Assembly (NCBI RefSeq): GCF_014066305.1
Contig: NW_023501097.1
Span: forward strand, 186,001-250,000
Length of the DNA: 64,000 nt
Direction: 5' to 3'
From: Letharia columbiana
Lineage: Eukaryota > Ascomycota > Lecanoromycetes > Lecanorales > Parmeliaceae
This document shows positions 1-9,560 of the stretch, piece by piece. How positions within the stretch are numbered: position 1 is the stretch's first letter; each line of letters begins with the position of its first letter. The translations under genes were made by a program, and so were the position numbers. Below the pieces are notes generated by a model. That model was not told where the DNA came from, did not search any database, and saw only the letters and a program-made list of their open reading frames with translations.

Positions 1-1271
1 TCCACCTTGTCGATGCCACCTATATGTGCATGCAGATTTCGGAGCACGCCTGTACTGGCTTCCATGACGCGAACGATGGCGACCTGATCTGCTGCTTGTT
101 CGATCTTGCCATACACTTCTTCCAATTGTGCCAGTGTCTCCGATCTCTGCATTAGGATTGTTTCGCTCAATTTCTTTGATCGAAGCGCAGCCAGCGCAGA
201 CGTTCGGTTCTTGTTTTTGATCGCCTTTTGCGCACTTTCTGACAGATTTGAAATGCGCGTTGAGAACATAGCGACTTGCAAGTTGATGTCGGCAATGAGC
301 GTTTTTAAGGAAGCTATTGTTTTGTCTTGAGTCGTTAACGTGGATGAAGTCTCACCTGCTGCCTTGAATTTGACGGTCTAATAGCCAAATTAGATTGCAC
401 GCTCTTCGAGTGTGACTAGCTTACCTCAGCGTCATAGATTATTCTTGATTTGTCTCGTGCCAAATATTTGAGAATGAGGTGGAGATCACTCTCGGTCAAT
501 CCGTTTTGCGACTTTAGAACTTTTCCAGCTTCAGTACTGAACATGGACATTGGATATATGCGGTCGATCTGATTGCTTGAACTCCCCATCTTGTTGACAA
601 TCTTACTCGCGGCTTCCTGTATCAGAGTAAGAAAGCTTCCATGATCATGGTAGCTGCCACGTACTTCGACGTTCGGGAGTATGACAAAGCTCGCTGTTGG
701 CAGTAATCCTACCCCTATAGACAAATCCAAAAGCCCTAGTTGCTTCAGTCCCCAAGAAAAAAGCCACCTCGGTTGAATGGTCCAATTACGACTGTGTATG
801 GACTTTCGAGCGGTGATAAATTCTTGGTAGGGAATCATGCTCCGCTGGCAAACTGCTTCATCCTGTCGATCGACTATTTAGGCATTGCCTACAAGAACCG
901 TGGCTGAAGATATGTATTACCTACTATGACAGCTCTGAGGGCCAACGGTCTCCCCCATTCTTTGGTCTCCAAAGACTGCAGGAGAATTTCTCCGGTCCTC
1001 ACTAACAACGTGTCATGGTTAGCGCCATCGGATGGCAGCAAGCCAGACCGGGCAGCTTTGGTCAGCGCGTCGATCCATGCAGCCGTATTTGCTGCAAATC
1101 CGTCTGGGTTGGAGTAGCGTTGAAGGGTGAAGTCTGAATAAAGCGATGGCAAACGTGCTCTACATCCGTAGTCAGCATAGTCACTTGTTTATCTTCATCT
1201 CTAGCGGACTGTCTGTATGACCTTCGGAACTGCTCTCCCTCGCCTAAGATGAAATTTACAAGCTCGCTCAT
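1..1271 (-). CDS. CHMP7/Chm7-like ESCRT-III protein, 5' part (3' end outside window)
   Basis: Predicted ESCRT-III-family protein of the CHMP7/Chm7 class, which in other eukaryotes acts at the nuclear envelope and endosomes in membrane sealing. Four exons can be joined: 1271-1222, 1159-925, 862-425 and 377-1, open at the window edge, giving about 366 residues. The start is chosen because it gives MSELVNFILGEG, the usual N-terminus of fungal homologues; upstream in-frame Met codons give unlike sequence. Exon 2 carries LPSLYSDF, NPDGFAANTAAW and WGRPLAL. Exon 3 carries FSWGLKQLGL and DLHLILKYLARDK. These belong to the N-terminal winged-helix half (about residues 1-235). Exon 4 enters the helical Snf7 domain (NKNRTSALAALRSKKL). 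Splicing is required: each exon end is in frame only across a GT-AG intron. It is divergent from the TRS85 gene. Assignment is by recognised family sequence; the yeast-style name is inference. Confidence 0.92.
378..424 (-). other. Intron 3 of the CHMP7-like gene (47 nt)
   Basis: GT-AG intron, donor GTAAGC, acceptor ATTAG, with a CTAAT branch-like site. It joins RIIYDAE to TVKFKAAGETS in frame, and without removal the frame ends at a TAG just inside the intron. Confidence 0.88.
863..924 (-). other. Intron 2 of the CHMP7-like gene (62 nt)
   Basis: Phase-0 GT-AG intron starting GTAGGT and ending GACAG. It joins RPLALRAVI to DEAVCQRSMIPYQEF, which matches the family pattern. The alternative donor four bases downstream would bring in a stop. 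Confidence 0.85.
1160..1221 (-). other. Intron 1 of the CHMP7-like gene (62 nt)
   Basis: GT-AG intron. The minus-strand exon ends CGAAG and resumes AGCACGTTTGCC, restoring the frame as FRRARLPSLY. A good branch-point match, GCTGAC, lies 12 nt before the acceptor. The donor (GTCATA) is weak. Confidence 0.85.
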
Positions 1272-1769
1272 GCTGTGGCTCGACAGGGTATGCAATAAAA
1301 AACAAAGATAACCCTCCACCTCAGCCAAGGATTATCTCTACCGTTGCGAGAGACTGGCTTTCTAGACGAACTTCTGAAGTGTCGACGATCAATAGCTGCG
1401 GCTATACTTGCCACGCGACTACAAGGCGGCTGCGTCTAACGATAGCTACCTCAAACTCAAAGACATATTCAAGCATCTTAATGAGTGGAAAACGCTCTTA
1501 TTGTGGATGCATTGAATACCCGCCATTCCGTCACTCGCGTTCATAATCAAATCTTTATGCAGGCTGATGAAGCCATGATCTTGGGGAGGCGATCCGCAAG
1601 TTTAGAGGAACAACACAAACGAACTCAACTTGCCCCTACATAGAATGATACCATGTTTCATGCCCTATTTCTCCGGAGCTCTTCATTGCCGCCAGTACAG
1701 GAGATCTCACAGGGCTCATTACAGGCCGACTAGGCCGAGGCAGACGACAGAGATTGGAACTCTCCATCT
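1272..1769. promoter_or_regulatory. Shared divergent promoter and 5' leaders
   Basis: 498 bp between the start codons of the divergent CHMP7-like and TRS85 genes, with normal base composition. No convincing TATA box or named transcription-factor site stands out. It includes an upstream ORF close to the TRS85 start (separate entry). Both leaders must lie here, so the true promoter core is short. Confidence 0.6.
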
Positions 1770-1773
1770 ATGA
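1645..1773 (+). promoter_or_regulatory. Upstream ORF overlapping the TRS85 start (ATGA)
   Basis: An open frame of 42 codons begins at the ATG at 1645, with a second in-frame ATG at codon 6. It ends in TGA at 1771-1773, so stop and main start share ATGA. The main frame has a TAG at 1731-1733, so this is not an N-terminal extension of TRS85. If the leader includes it, it could limit or couple translation of the main ORF; that is inference, as no transcript data are available here. Confidence 0.45.
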
Positions 1774-4181
1774 CACCTTTAGAGCATGAGAATGGGAGCC
1801 CTGGTGGAATCTCCCAACGCCCGCAACCTGAGCTTGCATTGAGATCGTCAAGAGAATTCACATCAAGCGATCTGCCCAACAACACAGCGTCAAACTCTTC
1901 GTCTCAGATAAGAACCAGAACATCCCTGTCTAGTTCAGAGTCTCGCCTACCATTGATTGCGGGCCCGTCGTTAATATACAAGTCCAGGTCACCGTCTAAC
2001 CTGCGATCGCAGAGCCATGAGCGCTCTTCCAGTAGCAGCCGGGGGTCATCGCCAACGACTTCGGCGTATGATAGTAACGAAACGCACAGACAGATTATCG
2101 TGAGGTCTTTTGCGCCTCGGGTAGCCGTCTTCGCATCATCAGACACCGAGGATTTTGTCAGACAAAAAGGTTTCAAAGATGGGCTATATAGTCTCCTCAG
2201 ACCGTACGGAGAACATTTGCACGGCAAGGTCGTTATTCGAGATAGCATGGGAGGTAGTAGAGGGTGGGATGACTTCGGCGTTAGAATCATGAATTCTCAA
2301 GCGCTTCAGACGAACAGCACACATCGTGCAGATGGTGAGATGGTGGATCAAGATGCTCGGAACCTGGTCAATGGTTCTCAACGCGTCTCTGAACATACCA
2401 GATCCTCGCACAGTAACGAGACGGTAAAATCCATTGACAAGGTACTCGATCGTTATCTTCGAACCACGAGCGCAGCTTCGGAAGGCCAAGGGAAGGCTTA
2501 TGTTGATCTTGAGGGAACATCGTATGGATCACGACCCGGCCTATCGCCTCTGTACCCGGTTTATCTACGCAAGCTGCTTTCAAGCGCATCCATTGCGCCC
2601 TACGAGACATTTTTGCATCCTGTCGCTTGCCTGATTGCAGTCAGCTCGCACCACCCGGCTCCAATTGAAGCTTTGCGCCAGCTATATTCAAATACCGGTC
2701 ACGGGAGCCAAAAGGTACCTGCATGGATGGGCATGGAGTATTTACGCTATTATGTCCTCATTCATGATGAAGAGAACGACGACATTACCAAATCAACCGC
2801 TCTTTTTGACCTTATGAAAAGACACTTTGGCCTCCACTGCCATTTGCTTAGGCTTAGACGGTCTCAATGTGTCTTAACTGATGATGATAGCACCAGGGTT
2901 CCTTCATACGAGTGGCTTTCGGCAGAAGAAGAAATCGAAAAGCTTAGCATGGGAGGTAGGCTCGTTTGCATGAGTTTTATCATTGGCTTAGTACTAACGT
3001 TCGAAGATGACGCTGACGACGTCGAGCTCTCGGAAAAATACATTCTCGAGTCGGATTCCACCGCTATTAAGAATCTTCTCCGCGAGATGGTGACTCAATC
3101 CATCGTACCATTCATGGAGAGTAGGGTCATGACATGGAATGACCAGGTTGCTTCCAGGCGACGCGGTATCGGTGGCCGCTTTATATCATTGTCCAAACGC
3201 TGGACAGGCTTTGGCACGGCCAAGAGTACGACACTCGGCCTTGCGGGTATCTCAAATCCGTCTGGAAGCAACTACGATTATCAGCAGGGCTTCTACCCAC
3301 CAGAAACACCCGAGTCGACCATGCGCCAACTGGGTGATTACGCTTTTATGCTCAGAGATTGGAAGTTGGCTTATAGCACATATGATTTTTTGCGAGCAGA
3401 TTTCGGCCACGACAAAGCATGGGGTTATCATGCCGCAGCAAACGAGATGGCTGCGATCACCTCTCTGCTAATTCCACATGCTTTCAATTCAAAGTCCAGA
3501 TCAGAATCACTTGATCAAATGCTCGAAAATGCCGCGTACTCGTATCTTACAAGATGCTCCATGCCATTCAACGTTAATCGATGTCTCACCATTGCAATAG
3601 AGCTACTCAAAACCCGTGGCCCCGTCGCAGCGGACGATGCCGCTAGGTGGGGAGGAAAGCTGCTCGAATTTGGTGTACTGACTCTTAGCGCGCAAGCTTT
3701 GACCACAGAACGCATTGCGGAGTGCTATATGTCTCGGACGGGGCCGGATTTTGCTGCTGCTGCTGCAGGCACTCGTAAAAGACAGGCCGCGTTGTGGACT
3801 GTCTTGGCATCAGATTCCTGGCTGAGGCTTGACAGGCCGGATCAGGCTCGAGTCCGTCTACGCGAAGCAAGCGCATTGTACGGTCTTGACAACCAAGACA
3901 GTGCTGGACTTCCGTTTCCAAGCATGCAAGGTCTGTGGCAAAGACTGAACTCAGCTCTTACGGATGCAGGTGGAGACGACTACGCAGCTTTGATTGACAC
4001 GAGCGTGGCTCATACCGATTTCCAGTCGGACACCACTGAGGAGAAAGAGCAGCTCAACGCGTTTATCCGTCCGAGCGTTCTAAGCAGTACCGACGCGGAA
4101 GGCTTCACACCTCAAGATGCTGGCCATATTCATTCCACAAGCCTTGATGACTCACAGCTGCAAGATGATGGCTTTGAATGA
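1770..4181 (+). CDS. TRS85: TRAPP complex subunit Trs85/TRAPPC8 homologue
   Basis: 803-residue, intronless protein of the Trs85/TRAPPC8 family. This subunit defines TRAPPIII, which activates the Rab Ypt1/Rab1 during autophagy and early Golgi/endosome transport, on membranes facing the cytosol. Residues 1-107 are Ser/Thr-rich and low in complexity, as in fungal homologues. Conserved sequence starts about residue 108 (QIIVRSFAPRVAVFASSD) and continues through IRDSMGGSRGWDDFGVRI, the LHPVACLIAVSSHHP region, and FGLHCHLLRL. A helical repeat-like C-terminal half includes MRQLGDYAFMLRDWKLAY and LDRPDQARVRLREASALYG. The protein ends in DDGFE, a tail I associate with fungal members of the family. The start is the first ATG after an in-frame TAG at 1731. 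Length is normal for filamentous fungi and there is no sign of RIP although the repeat block begins ~370 bp downstream. Family assignment is firm; cellular role is from the family. Confidence 0.93.
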   Translation: MTPLEHENGSPGGISQRPQPELALRSSREFTSSDLPNNTASNSSSQIRTRTSLSSSESRLPLIAGPSLIYKSRSPSNLRSQSHERSSSSSRGSSPTTSAYDSNETHRQIIVRSFAPRVAVFASSDTEDFVRQKGFKDGLYSLLRPYGEHLHGKVVIRDSMGGSRGWDDFGVRIMNSQALQTNSTHRADGEMVDQDARNLVNGSQRVSEHTRSSHSNETVKSIDKVLDRYLRTTSAASEGQGKAYVDLEGTSYGSRPGLSPLYPVYLRKLLSSASIAPYETFLHPVACLIAVSSHHPAPIEALRQLYSNTGHGSQKVPAWMGMEYLRYYVLIHDEENDDITKSTALFDLMKRHFGLHCHLLRLRRSQCVLTDDDSTRVPSYEWLSAEEEIEKLSMGGRLVCMSFIIGLVLTFEDDADDVELSEKYILESDSTAIKNLLREMVTQSIVPFMESRVMTWNDQVASRRRGIGGRFISLSKRWTGFGTAKSTTLGLAGISNPSGSNYDYQQGFYPPETPESTMRQLGDYAFMLRDWKLAYSTYDFLRADFGHDKAWGYHAAANEMAAITSLLIPHAFNSKSRSESLDQMLENAAYSYLTRCSMPFNVNRCLTIAIELLKTRGPVAADDAARWGGKLLEFGVLTLSAQALTTERIAECYMSRTGPDFAAAAAGTRKRQAALWTVLASDSWLRLDRPDQARVRLREASALYGLDNQDSAGLPFPSMQGLWQRLNSALTDAGGDDYAALIDTSVAHTDFQSDTTEEKEQLNAFIRPSVLSSTDAEGFTPQDAGHIHSTSLDDSQLQDDGFE

Positions 4182-4550
4182 ACGGCTTCATGTGTGGAAT
4201 TTTTAAACCAAATTTAGTACGCTAGAAGCGCAGGCGAGCAGCATCGAGCGAATCATTATGTCGGCGTCAATGTAGAGAGTTCTGGGAGTCGATTACCTTG
4301 ACTTCGCAACTATACTAAACATAGAAAGAAAATCTGGGAGTCTACCGACTGACAGTTTGGTTCATACGCCCACAGATATACCCCTCCCCCCTCCGAATCG
4401 ACTCCAATCATTAGCACCCTGGCTTGCAAGCAGGTCTTTGAGGTCACATCAATAGCAATAACGAATGCGATTTTCACATCGAGCCCAAAAAAGGCATCTG
4501 GGTCTAATGCACTATTATTTCGAATCATTCAACAAGCCGATAAGACGATA
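4182..4550 (+). other. TRS85 3' flank up to the AT-rich boundary
   Basis: About 370 bp of normal-composition sequence, presumably 3' UTR and terminator. It contains a pyrimidine run near 4381-4394. A 72-codon minus-strand open frame at 4310-4528 lacks any recognisable protein and is not called. Composition drops abruptly at ~4,550. Confidence 0.6.
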
Positions 4551-4689
4551 TCGAGTATAACTAATATACTATATCTTATAGAAATTAGATTATATTTAAA
4601 AAAATTATTAATAGAGTATAATTTAATTTTTAATAAAATAAAATAATTTATATAATAAGAATTATAATTTTTATATATTTAAATTTTAT

Positions 4690-4788
4690 TAATTAATTAT
4701 TTATATACGCTTTTATTTAAATTATAAAGAGTAATTATAGACTACTATATAGATATTATATACTTATAAAAAAAATCTTATTTAATTA
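4690..4788 (+). repeat. ~100-bp direct repeat, left copy
   Basis: Sequence from TTATTTATATACG to AATCTTATTTAAT recurs at about 6,110-6,205 in the same orientation with RIP-type differences. The X copy, the family-end fragment and the A-rich tract lie between the two. It may be a target duplicated by recombination or the ends of an unrecognised element. Confidence 0.5.
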
Positions 4789-5335
4789 ATATATATAAAA
4801 GAATAAGATAGAATTAAGTTAAAAAATCTTAAATTTATATATATAGTTAATTATAAATTTAAATTTATTACGCTCTTTAATTAAATCGACTAAATTAGCT
4901 TAATAACTCTTTCGCGTCTTCTTATTAAAAATTAGATATACGTTATTTATAAATAGAATAACTTTTTTATTTTTTATTAAAATTTTAAGATTTCTTTTTT
5001 AAATTATAAAGGGTAGTTTACGCTATTTAACGATAAAAAAATTATAAAATTTGATTTTATAACTATTAAGAAGTAAGAAGCTTAAATATCGTTTATTAAA
5101 GTTCGCTTATTAAATTTATTAATAGCTCTAATAAAAAAAATAGATATATATTATTTAATTTTAAAATAACTTTTTTATTTTCTATTAAAATTTTAAGATT
5201 TCTTCTTTAAATTATAGCCTATAGCTTACGTTTTTTAAAAATAAAAAAATTACGAAATTTAATCTTATAATTCTTTAAAGACATAGAATTCACTTAATTA
5301 AAAAAAAATTATGAATTTAATTCATAGACCTTTAC
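4785..5335 (+). mobile_element. Family X element, short form (~550 bp)
   Basis: Starts TATATATAAAAGAATAAGATAG-like and ends ATTCATAGACCTTTACTCG. These two ends recur together at 61.9-62.3 kb and 43.2-43.8 kb. No coding capacity is visible. The ends are not mutual inverted repeats. Heavily RIP-mutated. Confidence 0.6.
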
Positions 5336-5414
5336 TCGTCTCTTTATATTAGAATAAAAACTTCTATTTTTCTTTTCTTTACTATCTTATAATATATTTA
5401 ATTATTTTATTATA

Positions 5415-5700
5415 AGTAAAGATTTATAAATTAAATTTATAAAGTTAAATTTTTCTAAGTTAAATCGAATTTTAGCGTTAGCTCTAAGTTAAATTAAGCT
5501 TTAATCGCTTACTATATACTCTTAATCTATTTCTATTATTATAAAATTAATAAAGAAAAAATAAAAGTCTTAATTCTTAGTTAAATTAAACTTTATTTAT
5601 TTTCTATATAATATTTAATTTACTTTTATTACTATAGATTACTAATTAATTATATTCTTATTTAAAAAAGAAATATTATTATAGTAAGCTATCGTAACTT
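5415..5700 (-). mobile_element. Family X terminal fragment, second type
   Basis: Begins AGTAAAGATTTATAAATTAA, then runs through TTTTTCTAAGTTAAATCG. On the minus strand this matches the last ~120 bp of the long X copy at 29.0-29.13 kb. It is truncated or decayed on its right side. Confidence 0.45.
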
Positions 5701-5847
5701 ATGTTAATAATATCTATATAAAAATAGTTCCATATTGAAAAACGCTGATTACCCTAAATAATAATTCAAGTAAAAATTTATAAATATAAAATATATAAAA
5801 TTTTTTTAGTATAACCTATAATATATATAAAAAAATAAAAATCTATA

Positions 5848-5955
5848 AAATGAAAGAATATTAAAAAAAAAATAATATAAAAAAAAAATAAGAAAATAAG
5901 AGAAAAGAAAAAAGAATAAAAAAATAAAAAATAAAAAAAAAAAAAAGTGAAAAAA
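5848..5955 (+). repeat. A-rich, almost pyrimidine-free tract
   Basis: About 100 bp nearly free of pyrimidines on the plus strand, mostly A-runs with scattered G and T. Low-complexity; no gene or element assigned. Confidence 0.6.
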
Positions 5956-6109
5956 TCTAACTATATAGATATATGATTTTATTATATCTTCGTATCTACT
6001 AAGAAGATATCTTAATAAGAATCTTAGCTTAGTATTATAAGTAGTTACTTCTTAATAAGAAGAAGAATTATCTTTACTATATATTACTCTTATAAATATC
6101 TAATTAATT

Positions 6110-6205
6110 AATTAATTATTTATATATAATTTTACTTAAATTATAAAAAGTAATTAGAGACTATTATATAGATATTATATATATTTATAAGAGAAATCTT
6201 ACTTA
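6110..6205 (+). repeat. ~100-bp direct repeat, right copy
   Basis: Right partner of the repeat at 4,690-4,788: both share the string around ATTATATAGATATTATATA and end in AATCTTA(T/C)TTAAT. The sequence from 6,206 to ~6,745 to its right is AT-rich and I recognise nothing in it. Confidence 0.5.
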
Positions 6206-6745
6206 ATATCTTTAGATTAAAATTAAAACTTTTATTTTTCTTTCTTTTATTATTTTTATAGTATATTTTAGATTTTATAATTATAATTCTTAAAAAATTA
6301 ATAGTAATTTTTATATTAAACTTTCTTAGACTATAAGTAAAATATATTAATTTATACTTTTTAAAGATAAAAGTTCTTTTATATATTCTTATTTATTTAA
6401 AATAGATTTTATAAGTCTATTTAAGAACTTTATAGTTATAAGAGTAAAAGTACTTAGAGCTTATTAATAAATCTCGCTTACGTCGCTTACTAGATTACGA
6501 GTTACGTAACTAGAGCGAGTATTTAATATATTTAATAAAAGTCTTAAATACTTATAAGTTCTCTTTTTTCTTTTTTTCTTTTTTAGTTATTAATTTATTT
6601 AGTAATTAATTTATTTATTTTTATAATTATATATCTAAATCTCGTAATTATATAGCTATTATATAGTTTTATTAAAAGAAATTTTATTATCTTATAATTT
6701 TATTATCTTTATTTATATAAAATTATTTAATTTAATTAGATTAAA

Positions 6746-6927
6746 CGAGTAAAGGTCTATAAATTAAATTTATATTTTTTTTTAATTAGAGCTATCGAGT
6801 AAACAGATAAGCGATATTTAAAGTTCTTACGCTTTAATAATTATAAGACTATATTTAAGAATTCTTTTTTTTTCTAAAAGCCTATATTTTACTCTATATA
6901 TTAAAAAAAATCTTAAAACTTAAATTA
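6746..6927 (-). mobile_element. Family X fragment (right-end half)
   Basis: Starts GAGTAAAGGTCTATAAATTA and contains the family string CTATCGAGTAA...AAGCGATATT seen in other X copies, read from the minus strand. It breaks off near 6,925 where an opposite-strand X left end begins. Confidence 0.55.
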
Positions 6928-7165
6928 GTATATATAAAAGAATAAGATAGGGCTAATTTAAAAAATCTTAAATTTGTATATATAGTTAATTATAAATTCG
7001 AGGTTATTACGTCTTTTAACTAGGTCGATTAAGTTAGCTCGCTAGCTCTTTCGAGCTTTCTTTAATTAAAGAGCGTAGTAACTCTAAATTTATAATTGGC
7101 TATATATATAAATTTAAGGTTTTTTAGATTAGCTCTATCTTATTCTTTTATATATAATAATAATT
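6928..7165. repeat. Hairpin of two facing X left ends
   Basis: The left arm (about 6,930-7,025) starts TATATATAAAAGAATAAGATAG and the right arm (about 7,070-7,163) is its reverse complement, with a ~45-bp spacer. Differences between arms are mostly transitions. The arms are two X termini joined head to head. From 7,166 to 7,535 I see only AT-rich sequence with no recognised feature. Confidence 0.65.
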
Positions 7166-7535
7166 CATAAGTTAATTCTATTAATTTATAAAGTAGAAAT
7201 ATTTTATTATAATTTATTAACGACGTTTTTAATCTAATAAGCGATTTTTATTAAGATATATTTATTACGTAATTAAATTATTATAATATTAAATTTAATA
7301 TTAATAGAAATTCTAATAATACTATCGATAGAAATAATTATTATTAAAGCGTTATATTTAATAATCCTCTATTTATAAACGAAGATTCTTATCTTATAGA
7401 CTTAACTTAAATCTAATACTATTAATTTTTAAAGTTTAATATTAAAAAGTAACTAATTATTTATTACGATACGTTAAAGTCTTCTTTAAAGCTACTATTT
7501 AATCGAGTTTAGCGTAACTTAATATCGTATATATC

Positions 7536-7725
7536 TATTAAAATTCGAATTATATAACTCTTAACGTCTTAATAATTATATAATATAATTATATAATATA
7601 GTTATATAATATAATTATATAATATAGTTATATAATATATCTTAGTATATTCATATCTAGTCGCTCTTTTCTTCTATAGAACTCTTTAATTAATATAATT
7701 AAGTATTCTATCTTATATTTTAATA
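7536..7725 (+). repeat. Copia family-1 LTR, plus orientation
   Basis: Begins TATTAAAATTCG (RIP form of TGTTAAAATTCG) and ends ATTTTAATA. It shares ACTCTTAACGTCTTA and CGCTCTTTTCTTCTATAGAA with LTRs at 15.8, 37.6, 43.8, 54.6 and 61.6 kb. It is longer (190 bp) than the 149-bp copies because a ~15-bp TAATTATATAATATA motif is repeated about four times at 7,570-7,640. Confidence 0.7.
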
Positions 7726-8866
7726 GATTATAAGCTTAAGCTTTATTCGATAACTATTTTAATTATTTTATAATCTATCTATTATCTATTATAATTATAA
7801 CTACTTTTAATATATTTATTATATTAATATTTATTAAATAATAATAATTATAATCGCGGAGAATCTTTTTTATTAATTTTTATAATATAGATATTTTTTA
7901 TTATAAGATAATTACTCTAGCTAGACGATATATATTAAATATATTTTTAATAAAAAAATAAGATTTATAAGTAAGAAAGTTTATATTAAAATTATTAATA
8001 TATTAATATATTATATTAATAATTTAATATATAAACTCTTATATCGCTCTTAATATAAAATAATTTAAAATAAATTAAAGTATATTATATTTAATTATAT
8101 AATATCGAAGCTATTATATACTATAATAAAATATTATATATTTATACTTTTTTATTATATAGCCGCTATAATCGCTAAAATATTATTAATTTCTCTATAT
8201 TAAGTAGAATACGCTAAAAATAAGAGATAATATATTTTTATTTTTATATTTCGCTATATTAAAAGCTAATAATAAGCGATTAAATTTTAATATTTTATTA
8301 TATAATTTTTATAATAAGAATTAAAATTTAATCTAAGATAATAGCGTAATACTAAAAGAGAAAATAATCTATATCTTATATACTTAATATATTAATATAT
8401 AAAGAGAAATTACTTTTTATTATAGCGATTAAAGAATAATTATTCTTTATATTTATAAAATTAAGAAAATTTTATAAAGAAGCTTTAGTTAATTTTAATA
8501 AGCGAGCGAAGCGAAATTATAAATAATCTTATATTTAATCTTAATTAATTTCTTCGATAAAAGAGTTAATTAATAAAAGATATTATATTATAAATATAAT
8601 AGAAGATAATTAAGATAATCGCGATAATAATATAAAAGATAAAATTAAATTAAATTTTTCTTTAAATATAAAGAGAAGCGATTTTCTATTAAGTTATTAT
8701 ATACTTATATTATATTTTTCTTTAATATCTATAAATTAAAGCTTATCTCTTTAGAGTATTATTAATTATATTATAGATTATAATATAAGATTTCTTTTTA
8801 AATAATATTTTAAGTTATATCGAGTTAATTTTAAAGCTTAGCGAGATTTTCTCTATATATTTGAAA
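7726..8866 (+). mobile_element. Copia family-1 5' internal fragment, plus orientation
   Basis: Continues from the LTR into the 5' internal/gag region. It is the reverse complement of about 14,690-15,813 over ~1.1 kb, for example the shared string GCGAGCGAAGCGAAATTATA. It stops abruptly at ~8,866, where LTR sequence of the facing minus-strand Copia begins. No reading frame survives. Confidence 0.65.
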
Positions 8867-8880
8867 TAAATATAAATATT

Positions 8881-8927
8881 TCGGTGATCGCCAAGACGCC
8901 AAGAGTCACGTGATCCGAATTTTAATA
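8881..8927 (-). repeat. Truncated 3' LTR of the minus-strand Copia
   Basis: On the minus strand this reads TATTAAAATTCGGATCACGTGAC then GCGTC, followed by divergence. Just outside, 8,928-8,934 (CTCCCCT) reads AGGGGAG on the minus strand, the expected polypurine tract. It keeps CpA/TpG and so preserves the unmutated CACGTG of this LTR family. Confidence 0.65.
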
Positions 8928-9054
8928 CTCCCCTTCGCACGTATTCTTTTATACGCGAAATTCGATAGATACGAAGTTTAACGTTAACGGTGTTAAAACC
9001 GGGTAGATAAGATAAAAATAACTTAGTCGATTTTCGCTAGAGTTTAGCGCCGGA

Positions 9055-9310
9055 TAGCTAAAGTAAAGTTCGAGTTAAATAATTAAAGTAAAGTTTAAGT
9101 TAAGTAGCTAAAGTAAGTTTTAGCGTTAAGTAATTAAGTTAAAGTTAATAGTTAAAGTAAGTTTAGCTTAAGTAATTAAAGTAAAGTTTAAGTTAAGTAG
9201 TTTTAGCGTTAAGTAGTTAAAGTAAAGTTTAAGCTAAGTAGTTAAAGTAAGTTTAGCGTTAAATAATTAAAGTAAAATTCGAGCCGGGTAGCTAAAGTGA
9301 GATTAGCGCC
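9055..9310 (-). repeat. Minisatellite inside the Copia 3' region
   Basis: About ten imperfect units of roughly 25 bp built on GTTAAAGTAAGTTTAGCGTTAA, lying between the 3' polypurine tract and the end of pol. The related Copias at ~43.99-44.10 kb and ~54.89-55.03 kb carry fewer units in the same place, so the array varies in copy number within the family. Confidence 0.7.
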
Positions 9311-9339
9311 GAATTACTAAAGTAAAAAGTCGAAATCTG

Positions 9340-9560
9340 AAAACGACTATATCAAATCTCAAATTCCACTTTTTATCAAAAAACGGTTTTTTGGAAATTT
9401 TATTTTTAGGCCATCTGGTGCACACCAAAAATCGATCGATTTAAGGCCGGAGGATATTCGTAGAGGTAACTAAATAAAATAATTAGAAGAAATTCTCCGT
9501 CCCACATATTGCGACCGGCTATAAGGCTTCTGCGGGGGGTTTTTTTAGATATTTAATTCT
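9340..9560. other. Island that kept CpA/TpG inside the Copia
   Basis: Contains strings such as CTGGTGCACACC and CCCACATATTGCGACCGG. The homologous stretches at ~44.2-44.4 and ~55.2-55.4 kb have TA in place of these CA/TG pairs. It is thus a less mutated reference copy of the Copia 3' region. Confidence 0.65.

Noticed and set aside
106..330. Plus-strand 74-codon ORF
   Set aside because: It is antisense to exon 4 of the CHMP7-like gene, whose minus-strand frame reads clear Snf7-domain sequence.
1062..1328. 88-codon minus-strand frame starting MAEVEGYL
   Set aside because: Only its MSELVNF... part is real; it reads through intron 1, and the residues before MSEL do not resemble the family.
1904..3921. 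Several open frames on both strands inside the TRS85 gene
   Set aside because: All overlap the conserved TRS85 frame and show no protein similarity of their own.
4310..4528. 72-codon minus-strand ORF downstream of TRS85
   Set aside because: No recognisable sequence, lies in the probable 3' UTR; length is within chance expectation.
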